This document shows, piece after piece, positions 1-5,940 of a stretch of DNA of 7,062 nucleotides (within the stretch, counting starts at the first letter, position 1; each line of letters opens with the position of its first letter). The notes below the pieces were generated by a model. The model had not been told where the DNA came from. It saw only the letters and a program-made list of their open reading frames with translations, and made no database searches. A program made the position numbers and the translations under genes. Origin of the DNA: Acididesulfobacillus acetoxydans (lineage in GTDB: Bacteria > Bacillota > Desulfitobacteriia > Desulfitobacteriales > Desulfitobacteriaceae); the NCBI RefSeq assembly GCF_900016645.1, contig NZ_CDGJ01000106.1, one strand, 5' to 3'.

Positions 1-990
1 AACGACTTCTTTCGCCTCCAGATTCTCTTGAAGCGTGCGAAACCTTCCGGGATGGGAGAGGGCCTCCTCGACTTCGGGCTTACCGGCTCTAAGACGTTCT
101 CCAGCGATGTAGTGGCCCCCGGTCCTTTGCAGAATCCGCAAGTTNTCCTCGGAGGAAAAACCCCTATCCATCACACTCACGACCCGCCCCAACTTCCAAC
201 CCGCCAGATCCCGCTTGACTTCCGGGATAACCGACATATCGGAGGTATTGCCGGGCCAGACCCAAGAGCGAATCGGGATCCCGTCCCGTGTGACCGCCAG
301 GCCGATCACAATTTGGGGCAAATCGGGCCGGCTGTCCTTTGAGTGACCCAGCGCCTTTAAGTCCTGTTCCTCATCGTCCCACGCGTCCATTTCAAAGTAA
401 GTCGAGNTGGTATCGAAGAACAGGAGATCGACTTCAAGATNGAACAAGTCCGCTACGGCATAAAACACCTCTCGCTCAACGTCTTCCTGGGATTCCAAGA
501 GGAAATCCATCGCGCGATAGCAGTGCTGAACCTCCACGTTCGCAAGGCCGGGAATGACTACCTTTTCGGGCACCCATTTCTCCAATTGCAGCTTGCTCAA
601 AGGTGCCAAAGCCCGGTTAGCCACCATCGCGAACAGAGCGCGTTCCACCTCCGTGCGATACTCGCGCTCTTTCAAGCGGCGCTTCAAAATGCTATCGATT
701 CCGAGTTTCCGCCAGAGCTGATCCAGAAACCAGGCACCGCCCAGCGGGCGACAGGAGAGGANCTCCGGTTTCGGGGCCTCCACCGGATCGAGCGGTTCCC
801 CNAGGAAACGCNGGATACTGCGTTCCAGCCGGCGAAGGGACTCCATATCCAACCGATCCAANCGTCCGAAATTAAAAAGGACATTCGCCTGCGGAGAGCC
901 GGTTTNCGGATTACGAACGTTATGAGCTAACTGAACGTACTTAACCACACTATTATCTTTGTTCTTACGAGACGTCACACGTATATACAT
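1..990 (-). CDS. IS1634-family (IS4-type DDE) transposase, 3' end beyond the window
   Basis: Cut-and-paste DDE transposase that would act on its own element's ends. The frame is open for 330 codons from ATG at 990 to the window edge with no stop or frameshift. It shows the N-terminal MYIRVTSRKNK opening usual in this family, a VLFNFGRLDRL stretch near residues 40-50, the first catalytic Asp in FFDT-x-STYFE (D193) and the second in VMDRGFSS (D275). The C-terminal part with the third catalytic residue lies outside. Family members are roughly 500-600 residues, so a little over half is present. Start choice: ATG at 990 gives the family-typical N terminus, although no Shine-Dalgarno precedes it. 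Eight N bases fall inside (145, 407, 441, 762, 802, 812, 862, 906); some could change a residue, and 906 could even be a stop. The gene could therefore be intact or slightly decayed. The family call is from recognised motifs; activity is not known. Confidence 0.85.
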   Translation of the reverse strand, partial: MYIRVTSRKNKDNSVVKYVQLAHNVRNPXTGSPQANVLFNFGXLDRLDMESLRRLERSIXRFXGEPLDPVEAPKPEXLSCRPLGGAWFLDQLWRKLGIDSILKRRLKEREYRTEVERALFAMVANRALAPLSKLQLEKWVPEKVVIPGLANVEVQHCYRAMDFLLESQEDVEREVFYAVADLFXLEVDLLFFDTXSTYFEMDAWDDEEQDLKALGHSKDSRPDLPQIVIGLAVTRDGIPIRSWVWPGNTSDMSVIPEVKRDLAGWKLGRVVSVMDRGFSSEXNLRILQRTGGHYIAGERLRAGKPEVEEALSHPGRFRTLQENLEAKEVV

Positions 991-996
991 GCCTAC

Positions 997-1025
997 ATTT
1001 TACCACAAGTCAGACATACCTTCAA
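997..1025 (-). promoter_or_regulatory. Candidate sigma-A promoter for the IS1634-like transposase
   Basis: Read on the minus strand, TTGAAG (1025-1020) is followed after exactly 17 bases by TAAAAT (1002-997). These match the -35 consensus at 4 of 6 positions and the -10 consensus at 5 of 6. The -10 box ends only 6 bases before the ATG at 990, so transcription would start at or next to the start codon and the mRNA would be leaderless or nearly so. No Shine-Dalgarno fits in between, which agrees with that reading. Confidence 0.5.
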
Positions 1026-1047
1026 GTATTAATAAGGGATATCCACN

Positions 1048-1104
1048 GCTTATCCACATAANCGTGTGCCTACACATTTTCACTGTTTTTGCCTGTGGAT
1101 AAGC
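1048..1104. repeat. 11-bp perfect inverted repeat carrying two TTATCCACA (DnaA-box-like) sequences
   Basis: GCTTATCCACA at 1048-1058 is matched exactly in inverted orientation by TGTGGATAAGC at 1094-1104, with 35 bases between. Each arm contains the consensus DnaA box TTATCCACA. A third partial copy, TATCCAC, lies at 1040-1046, 12 bases before the matching part of the first arm. The position, just upstream of one transposase and before an unrelated IS fragment, suggests the end of an insertion sequence or an abutting pair of ends. N bases at 1047 and 1062 blur the exact border. Confidence 0.6.
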
Positions 1105-1124
1105 CCTGAAACCCGCATGAATAA

Positions 1125-1151
1125 AGGCATCCATTTTTTTAACGGATGCCT
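1125..1151. repeat. 8-bp stem hairpin with T-rich loop
   Basis: AGGCATCC (1125-1132) pairs perfectly with GGATGCCT (1144-1151) around an 11-base loop that contains seven T. No T run follows on either side, so it is not a standard terminator. It sits between the putative IS end at 1104 and the start of istA similarity near 1168, and could be an IS-end structure or a remnant. Function unknown. Confidence 0.4.
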
Positions 1152-1167
1152 AAATCCACGAAAAACT

Positions 1168-1488
1168 GTCGAAGCCGAGAAATACAGCGGTTACTATCTG
1201 AACTTATCCTTTCCCTACAGTAATGGCGGTTATCTCCAACAATTCAAAGGCCAAAATCAGGAATGCCTGTTTGAAGGGCTGAAAAATATCTTCGAATATC
1301 TTGGAGGGGTACCGCGTGAAACTTGGTTTGACAACGCCAGCACCATGGTGACGGATATTTTGAAAGGGAGAGGCCGTACGCTGACCGACGGATTCCTTCG
1401 GTTCAAACAGCACTATGGTTTTGAAGCGGTCTTTTGTAACCCGAACGCCGGTCACGAAAAGGGTAATGGAAAGCGGATGGTAATGTAA
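1168..1488 (+). pseudogene. istA: Internal fragment of an IS21-family transposase (IstA catalytic core)
   Basis: About 100 residues of the rve/DDE core of IstA. Recognisable stretches in order are YSGYYLNLSFPYSN, ECLFEGLKNIFEYLGGVPR, the second catalytic Asp in WFDNAS (codon 1330-1332), FLRFKQHYGFEAVFCNP, and the third catalytic residue in GHEKGN (Glu codon 1456-1458). Full IstA proteins are about 400-500 residues with an N-terminal helix-turn-helix. Here the N-terminal half, including the first catalytic Asp, is missing, and the protein leaves the family pattern right after GHEKGN and stops at 1486-1488. The open frame reaches back to a GTG at 1066 and an ATG at 1117, but that part shows no IstA similarity. 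No istB is present. This is a dead remnant truncated at both ends, the right side by the repeat cluster beside the recombinase genes. Family call is strong; the left boundary is approximate. Confidence 0.8.
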
Positions 1489-1548
1489 AGCAAGGCTGTG
1501 AATATGCTGGCTTTACCGGCAATGATTGCGGATTTACTTTACATTACC
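1462..1548. repeat. Three copies of GGTAATG(G/T)AAAG, two direct and one inverted
   Basis: GGTAATGGAAAGC (1462-1474) and GGTAATGTAAAGC (1479-1491) are direct copies 17 bases apart differing at one position. CTTTACATTACC (1537-1548) is a perfect inverted copy of the 12-bp core of the second. The 46-base spacer contains the small palindrome GCAATGATTGC (1520-1530). The cluster lies between the point where istA breaks and the end of the recombinase genes (stop at 1558-1560). It looks like a recombinase-binding or transposon-end array; that role is inferred from position only. Confidence 0.6.
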
Positions 1549-1557
1549 CCTCGTGAC

Positions 1558-2575
1558 TTATCTGTCAAAAGACTTGAGCCAAGCCAACAAATCATCGTTG
1601 GTCAGCCATGAAGGAACCTCTTTTGGTGAGACATCTGAATATGCTTTTTCGATTGCCTCTCGTTTCTGACGTGAATCTGTCCGGGCGTAAATCTCTGTTA
1701 CCTGGACGGATGAATGTCCCAGAACGTCGCGGATGTACACCATTGACGCCCGACTGGAGAAGATGCATTGCCTTGGAATGCCTTACGCAGTGGCAACTGA
1801 TCTTTTCAGTGATCAGAGAAGGTTTCTTCGTTCGGGCCTGATTCGCGTATTTTGCAAGGATGTAGTTGACGCCAGCACGGGTCAACTTCTCCCTGCGGCT
1901 GTTGCTGAATAGCGGATACATATTTGCATGTGGCTCCAGCAGTTTCTGCTCAGCCATATAGATTCTCAGAAACTTTACCTGCTGTTCAAGCAGCGGAACA
2001 ATCCTGGCCTTGTTGCCCTTGCCGATCAGTTTCACGGTGCAGGGCGAGTCGAGGCGCACCATGGAAGGTGTGAGATCTATGATTTCCTGGACTCGTGCAC
2101 CACTCTCATACATGAGCGACAGCAGCGCCAGATTCCTCCGCCCGTTCCTGGTCGACGGGTCGGGGAGTTCCAACAACAGCCGGATACCCCCTACCGACAG
2201 GTAGCTGATGGTCGGTTTTTCAGTTCTCTTGACTGGAATGGACAGGATGCGCTGCCATTCCATCAGGTTTTCCGGATTCTGATATTGGAGATACTTGAAG
2301 AACGAGTGCAGGGCGGCAAGGCGCACGTTTCGAGCCGCTGCGCAGCAGCGCCTCTCTTCTTCAAGCCAGCGCAGAAACTCCACAACAATTTCTTTGCTTA
2401 TTTGGCGTAGTGTCAGTTTTTCGGCTGATATGTCCTTCCTTTCCTTCAAGAAGGCCAGCAATAGGATGAAAGTATCTCTGTAGGAAGCGGTGGTGTGTTT
2501 GCTGGCGCCTCGTTCACCCGGCAGGTAGCGGGCGAGGAAGTCTGTCAGGCTTTTCGAAAAGTCAGTCGGCTGCAT
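1558..2575 (-). pseudogene. Second tyrosine recombinase of the pair, frameshifted before the catalytic Tyr
   Basis: Phage-integrase family recombinase that would cut and rejoin DNA through a Tyr-phosphate link. The ATG at 2575 overlaps the preceding gene by 14 bases. Residues 1-115 form the SAM-like core-binding domain; the catalytic domain follows with Arg161 (SGARVQEI), Lys186 (IGKGNKAR) and His262/Arg265 (CHCVRHS). After Asn278 (codon 1744-1742) the reading frame is lost: the expected continuation VYIRDVLGHSSVQVTEIYAR, with the last His and the nucleophile Tyr, is encoded from ATG 1743-1741 in the +1 frame and runs to TAA at 1560-1558. One missing base near 1743-1745 explains it (family pattern GVN-x-VYIRD-x-LGH). 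Without repair the product, read on to 1592, lacks the Tyr and is inactive. Causes could be a real mutation, a sequencing error or, less likely, recoding; no slippery run is present. Confidence 0.82.
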
Positions 2576-3311
2576 GGTCTCTCACCTCCGGAAAGGCGTA
2601 GGCGCAGATGTTATTGACCTTGGAAAGAAGCCCGGGATACATATCGGAGACCAGCCTGACGTATTTGTCTGTTGCTTCCAGGGACTGATGACCGAGATAT
2701 TCAGAGAGGATCGGCAGCGAATAGTAGAGATCTAACCCCGACTCTGCCATCGCCACAAATGAATGGACACTGAACGCATGGCGAACATCGTGGAGCCGGG
2801 GACCCTGCCCCCTGCCTCCGTGAGAAATACCCGTTTCCCGGAGCACCTTGCGAAACCATTCGTAGATCGTTTTCGCACGGCACGGGTAGCCGTTGCGCTT
2901 GACAAAGAAAAAACTTTCCGGAGCTTGGACTGTATGCAGCGAATTCCGGTACTGTCTTAAAACCTCCGCCAGCGAGTCTGAGAACGGAACCATCCGTTCC
3001 TTCCCATTTTTACTCTGACTGATGACCAAATACCGTTCATCAAGGTTGACGTCCCTTAATTTTAAAGATACCGCCTCGCCCACGCGAATCCCAGTTCCGT
3101 ACAGAAGGCGTAAGATCGCCGGTATAACATTGACAGTCGAGTCCATGAAATTGCCCATCTCCAGCCGGTCGCTGACGGCGAAGATTTCTTCTATCTCTTT
3201 GGCAGAAAAGATATATGGCGTGAATGTGCTCTTATAGGCTCTGGGCAGCACCGGGATGTAGGAGTTGTAGCCGGAATCGTTTAGAAAGGCTGTAAACTGG
3301 ATCAGATACAT
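2562..3311 (-). CDS. First tyrosine recombinase of the pair, N-terminally shortened
   Basis: Tyrosine site-specific recombinase with a complete catalytic domain: Arg76 (GTGIRVGEA), Lys101/Lys104 (SKNGKERMVP), His174/Arg177 (RLHDVRHAF), His208 (YLGHQS) and the nucleophile Tyr217 (DKYVRL). GISHGGRGQGPRLHD is typical of the first member of clostridial tandem recombinases. Relatives have about 320-340 residues with an N-terminal core-binding domain; only 249 are read from ATG 3311. Similarity continues in frame upstream of this ATG (SRPEPYTYLARR, codons to about 3347), so the AAGGAGG just 3 bases before the ATG is probably coding sequence that looks like a ribosome site. The frame ends at a stop at 3384-3386 and the rest of the N-terminal domain is not seen. 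The gene is therefore probably truncated, despite its intact active site. It overlaps the second recombinase by 14 bases and would be cotranscribed with it. Confidence 0.78.
   Translation of the reverse strand: MYLIQFTAFLNDSGYNSYIPVLPRAYKSTFTPYIFSAKEIEEIFAVSDRLEMGNFMDSTVNVIPAILRLLYGTGIRVGEAVSLKLRDVNLDERYLVISQSKNGKERMVPFSDSLAEVLRQYRNSLHTVQAPESFFFVKRNGYPCRAKTIYEWFRKVLRETGISHGGRGQGPRLHDVRHAFSVHSFVAMAESGLDLYYSLPILSEYLGHQSLEATDKYVRLVSDMYPGLLSKVNNICAYAFPEVRDHAAD
2582..2589 (-). promoter_or_regulatory. Ribosome binding site of the second recombinase, inside the first gene
   Basis: GGAGGTGA lies 6 bases upstream of ATG 2575, within the last codons of the first recombinase. It fixes the start of the second gene and supports coupled translation of the overlapping pair. 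Confidence 0.7.
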
Positions 3312-3708
3312 AACCCTCCTTGCAAGATAAGTATAGGGCTCAGGCCTTGAATATAGCCCGAACGTTCTTTTACAACTTGGCCCTTATTGTTCAGATGAAT
3401 CAATCGACACTCTAGCTATCTATCGCTAAATATCATGCTATAATCGTTTTTGTCAGAGAGATAGATGTGCGTTCCTCCTGGATCCCTCGTTTGAGGTCTT
3501 ATCCGTGAAATAGCGTGTCACTCCACAAGAATGATTCGATGTTTAGCTGGTTGGGTCACTTATCGAGTGCTACCCGTTTCAAATGCAAGGTTGTTCGACA
3601 TTCTTCTTTAGTGGATGCTGTTAGCAGCCACTCTAATCTGGACCGGCATAAGCGAATTATTCTGGACTGTGTCCGTCAGTCCGTCCGTCTGTCAAAAGGG
3701 CATAGCAT
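3312..3708. other. Gene-poor stretch between two minus-strand element remnants
   Basis: No supported gene. The first ~36 bases still match the N-terminal part of the recombinase in frame. A TATAAT (3439-3444, plus) and a minus-strand CTGACA (3456-3451) with TATTTA 18 bases on (3432-3427) are weak promoter candidates; the second could serve the recombinases. A plus-strand open frame at 3515-3775 has no recognisable similarity, no good ribosome site and runs through the terminator, so it is not called. At 3671-3693 the sequence has a 4-base rhythm, GTCN repeated five times and ending GTC. The ends of both neighbouring elements must lie here, but none is clear. Confidence 0.5.
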
Positions 3709-3745
3709 AGCAAAGAAAAGGGCCGGTTACCCTAGGGTACCGGCT
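3709..3745 (-). terminator. Rho-independent terminator of the transposase-ATPase operon
   Basis: On the minus strand, GCCGGTACC (3744-3736) pairs with GGTTACCGGC's complement arm (3731-3722) around a CTAG loop, with one bulged base, giving a GC-rich stem directly followed by CCTTTTCTTT (3721-3712). It begins 18 bases after the stop of the 100-residue gene, the right place to end that operon. The near-symmetrical stem has an A-rich stretch on one side only, so it fits minus-strand transcription. Confidence 0.65.
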
Positions 3746-3762
3746 CCTAAACACTTAACGGT

Positions 3763-4065
3763 TCATTTTCCGTAGTAACTCATTCTAGCCCTAAAGGTTA
3801 GGATATCCCCCCTTGCCTCGCGTAATTTCTCCACAAAGACTTTTCGAAACCAGACGGTTCTGTTTCGGGTGGGCGGATACTGGCAGAACTTATCGTTCAC
3901 CTTGCATATCGCCTCGATCATTTCGGATGGGTCATACCCTAAACCCTTGGCCATTTCTATTGCCAAAGGTAACAAGTCGTAGAAACCGGTCGTAATGAAA
4001 AACCTTTCCAACTCTCCTTCTAGATCGTTATCGTTCCCCCGATAGGGTCTTGATGGCTCAGGCAT
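3763..4065 (-). CDS. Unrecognised 100-residue protein, third gene of the transposase-ATPase operon
   Basis: Not recognised. Starts at ATG 4065 with a strong GAGGAGGT (4080-4073) 7 bases upstream, 22 bases after the ATPase stop, and ends shortly before a terminator, so it is very probably a real translated gene cotranscribed with the ATPase. The protein is soluble and charged, with no signal peptide or membrane segment. Residues 1-18 are polar and probably disordered. Residues 19-55 (ELERFFITTGFYDLLPLAIE onward) look helical. The second half, PPTRNRTVWFRKVFVEKLREA (in part) followed by RGDILTFRAR, is a basic amphipathic stretch with aromatic residues that could bind DNA or a protein partner. 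By analogy with Tn7- and Tn5053-like systems a third small gene could be an accessory or target-choice factor, but it does not resemble TniQ/TnsD. Function unknown; existence well supported. Confidence 0.75.
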   Translation of the reverse strand: MPEPSRPYRGNDNDLEGELERFFITTGFYDLLPLAIEMAKGLGYDPSEMIEAICKVNDKFCQYPPTRNRTVWFRKVFVEKLREARGDILTFRARMSYYGK

Positions 4066-4087
4066 AGGACTGACCTCCTCAATTTAT

Positions 4088-4927
4088 TTAGTTGGCCAAG
4101 TGCGGCCCTAAATTTTTGCACACGCGGGTGAACAATTCTTCCGTAATCACCTGGGAACCCTCTAAGCAGCCTTGATGCAGGGATTCTAAGGCCAGGCGAT
4201 TGATCATGCGAGGAATACCCTGAGTGCGGCGGAAGATCGCTTTTTGAGTCGACAGAGGGAAAATCTCGGGTTGGCCCCCAGCCGCCTGCACTTGCCAATC
4301 GATATAGTGGCAGCTTTCCGTTTCGTTTAAGCCTCCCAAAGGGATCCAGGCACCAATCCGCTGGGCCAGCGGAATCAGAGTCGGGAGCTTCAGAGTGGTA
4401 GAGAGCGTCGGCTGACCGAACAAAATTAACGTCAGTACGGCTTCGTTTTTGCCGGTCGCATTCGTAAGCAGTCGAAGTTCGTTCAGACAGGTCGGGGTTA
4501 AAATGTGGGCTTCGTCGATGAGAAGCACATTGGGCCGGTTGGACTCCAGATAAGAATAGGTTAAGAGATCGATCACTTTCAGTGCGTCCGCCCCGAACCA
4601 GGACGTGTTAACCCCTAAAGCCGACGCAATCGAGCGGTAAAGCTCCCGAGGCCGGGTTTGAGGGATAGGAATATGGATAACCCGGTAGCGTGTATGAGAC
4701 ACCGTGTTGAGAAAAAGATCGAGTAAAGTACTCTTGCCGCTGCCGGCTTCGCCGACCACCACACCAACCTCTCGGGTGAGAAGCAATTGTTGGAGGCGAG
4801 TCAGCGCCGCGTTGAGTCGCTGATCCGGAAAGGCATGATCCGGCTCAGCTATTTTCGGGAAGGGCCAGCGGGTCAATCCCCAGTGTTGGAGAAAGGTTTG
4901 GGTCACCAATTCATCAATAGCATACAT
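4088..4927 (-). CDS. ExeA/TniB-like AAA ATPase of a transposition system (279 residues)
   Basis: AAA+ ATPase of the ExeA/TniB/TnsC-like group, which in such elements binds target DNA in an ATP-dependent way and recruits or activates the DDE transposase. It opens with HWGLTRWPFPK (15-25), the FxG...PF signature of this group. Walker A is GEAGSGKS (59-66), Walker B VLLIDEAH (134-141), a sensor-1-like LILFGQP lies at 167-173 and a sensor-2-like TQGIPRMINRL at 235-245. All ATPase motifs are intact and the length is normal. The open frame extends to ATG 4984, but ATG 4927 is preferred because AAGGAGG (4941-4935) lies 7 bases upstream and the extra 19 residues (ENAKKKEGG...) are unlike the family. 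It sits 74 bases after its truncated transposase and 22 bases before the 100-residue gene. It is distinct in sequence from the second ATPase at 6535. Intact, but its cognate transposase here is broken. Confidence 0.87.
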   Translation of the reverse strand: MYAIDELVTQTFLQHWGLTRWPFPKIAEPDHAFPDQRLNAALTRLQQLLLTREVGVVVGEAGSGKSTLLDLFLNTVSHTRYRVIHIPIPQTRPRELYRSIASALGVNTSWFGADALKVIDLLTYSYLESNRPNVLLIDEAHILTPTCLNELRLLTNATGKNEAVLTLILFGQPTLSTTLKLPTLIPLAQRIGAWIPLGGLNETESCHYIDWQVQAAGGQPEIFPLSTQKAIFRRTQGIPRMINRLALESLHQGCLEGSQVITEELFTRVCKNLGPHLAN

Positions 4928-4934
4928 CAGGGTT

Positions 4935-4941
4935 CCTCCTT
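4935..4941 (-). promoter_or_regulatory. Ribosome binding site that fixes the ATPase start
   Basis: AAGGAGG, 7 bases before ATG 4927. It selects this start over the in-frame ATG at 4984, which has no comparable site. Confidence 0.75.
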
Positions 4942-5001
4942 CTTTCTTCTTAGCATTTTCCTCGTGGAATGAAGTTCCGTCCATCCCGTGGGACCGATCC
5001 C

Positions 5002-5940
5002 TTAAAGGTCGGGATTCGTTTCCCCTGCGGCCAGACGGAGCGCCTCCAGGTAGCCCATAAGATCAGAAACCGGATGGCCCTCCCCCAGCAAGCGGCCGAC
5101 GGTTTGGCGTACCATTTTTTCTGTAAAAGGGCCGTAATGGCGCCAGACGGTATCGAGCGACAGGCGTTCCCGAGCATCTAAGGAACGCTTTAAGAGCACG
5201 CTCAGCAAGTGCGTACACCGGTCTAATCCGAATTCTGCCGGTTCAGACTTCGCTTCACTTTGGGGACAAGTACCCGCCGGAGCGCCGGCTTCTGGGGGTC
5301 GAACCCAAGGTGTCAGTTCCGCCTTTACTTGCTCCTTTTTCGCCCAGGTTTTTGTCAGAGCCTCGTTTACGTCCCTCTCCGCCAGCTGCTGGCGGTACTC
5401 GGCCAACTGACGTTCCAGACGAGTATATGGGGGAACATAGGGAGACGGCTGTGGGGGGGATTGTTCCTGGGGGCATGGCTGCAGTCGGGACAAGTAGGCT
5501 TGACGCTTGAGATAATCGTTTTCCGGCACATAGAGAAAGGCCTCTCCATAATAGCGATCTCGCCACCAGACATAGACTTTACGGGGATCCAAAAGGTCAT
5601 AGCGGATTTCCACCCACTGTTTGTAAAGCTTAATCTCCGGCACCAGGTACTTCTCTTTATTGAACTGGATGAGGCCGGTCTTGGAAACCTTGGTCCGTTT
5701 ACAGGGCAAGAAAATTAGACTGAGCGTTTCTGGGAAGACAAAGCGGCGGTAGTGTGCCGGAAATTGAAAGAACCTTTCCTCCGGCGTTTGGGTGGTTTCC
5801 GAATGAATTCTCCGGTGGTAGTCCCGGCTGATTAAAGCCGCCAGGTAATCGTTCGCCTCGTCAAGGGTAAGTGGGGGCTTTTTTAAAACCAGTTCTGTTT
5901 CCAGTCGTTCGTAGAGCGAACGCATGATCCTTTCAATTTT
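5002..5940 (-). pseudogene. 3' half of a Mu/TniA-like DDE transposase (left copy)
   Basis: C-terminal half of an integrase-core transposase. Similarity resumes at codons Lys-Ile-Glu-Arg (5940-5929); in related proteins this is G-K-x-E-R, with Glu (5934-5932) the third catalytic acid. Directly upstream is an in-frame TAA (5943-5941) within the palindrome, and the first two catalytic Asp residues are absent. From ATG 5925, residues 1-60 are the helical tail of the catalytic domain (YHRRIHSETTQTPEERF), residues 78-132 the Mu-type beta-barrel (VSKTGLIQFNKEKYLVP, then VEIRYDLLDPRKVYVWW), 150-168 a Pro/Gln-rich linker, 169-200 a likely coiled coil (LERQLAEYRQQLAERD), and 235-307 a helical end that may contact the ATPase. 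The ATG at 5925 has only a weak AAAGG 4 bases away, so the 307-residue frame is a fragment rather than a real protein. It precedes its ATPase by 74 bases. Confidence 0.8.

Larger units (their letters stand above)
1537..3347 (-). mobile_element. Remnant of a tandem tyrosine-recombinase element
   Basis: Two overlapping tyrosine recombinase genes on the minus strand, with the inverted repeat copy at 1537-1548 as the best candidate for one end. Paired or triple tandem recombinases are the hallmark of Tn554-like and RIT (recombinase in trio) elements. If this was a trio, the third gene is not visible here. The upstream gene is cut in its N-terminal region near 3347, so that end is degraded. No matching repeat was found near 3312-3760, so the second end and any target duplication are undefined. 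Confidence 0.5.
3709..5940 (-). mobile_element. Remnant of a TniA/TniB-like transposase-ATPase element (left copy)
   Basis: Operon-like run on the minus strand: DDE transposase 3' half (5940-5002), AAA ATPase (4927-4088), 100-residue protein (4065-3763) and a hairpin terminator at 3709-3745. Gaps are 74 and 22 bases. The Mu/Tn7/Tn5053-like pairing of a DDE transposase with an AAA target-choice ATPase identifies the type. The element's 5' part, with the first two catalytic Asp residues, is missing. Confidence 0.65.

Noticed and set aside
339..930. Plus-strand open frames opposite the IS1634-like transposase
   Set aside because: The minus strand carries uninterrupted family motifs (FFDT, VMDRGF); the plus-strand frames overlap each other and show no domain.
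1030..1110. Possible replication origin because of DnaA boxes
   Set aside because: Only two perfect boxes and one partial, no AT-rich unwinding region or dnaA/dnaN/rep gene, and the context is insertion-sequence ends.
1462..1548. CRISPR array
   Set aside because: Only three short copies, one inverted, with unequal spacing; no cas genes.
1928..2410. 160-codon plus-strand open frame
   Set aside because: Lies wholly antisense to the second recombinase, whose motifs are clear; Gln/His/Arg-rich composition is typical of an antisense shadow.
3404..3444. Plus-strand promoter with TATAAT at 3439-3444
   Set aside because: The -10 is perfect, but no -35-like hexamer lies at 16-18 bases and no plus-strand gene follows.
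3515..3775. 86-codon plus-strand open frame
   Set aside because: No recognisable similarity, no convincing ribosome site, and it reads through the minus-strand terminator into the end of the 100-residue gene.
4928..4984. Longer ATPase start at ATG 4984
   Set aside because: The added residues are unlike the family and overlie the strong ribosome site that serves ATG 4927.
5260..5718. 152-codon plus-strand open frame
   Set aside because: Antisense to the left transposase fragment, with no ribosome site or known motif.
5002..5925. Complete 307-residue transposase starting at ATG 5925
   Set aside because: The start lies after the third catalytic residue and lacks the DDE domain; conserved KIER codons lie upstream of the ATG, so this is a fragment.
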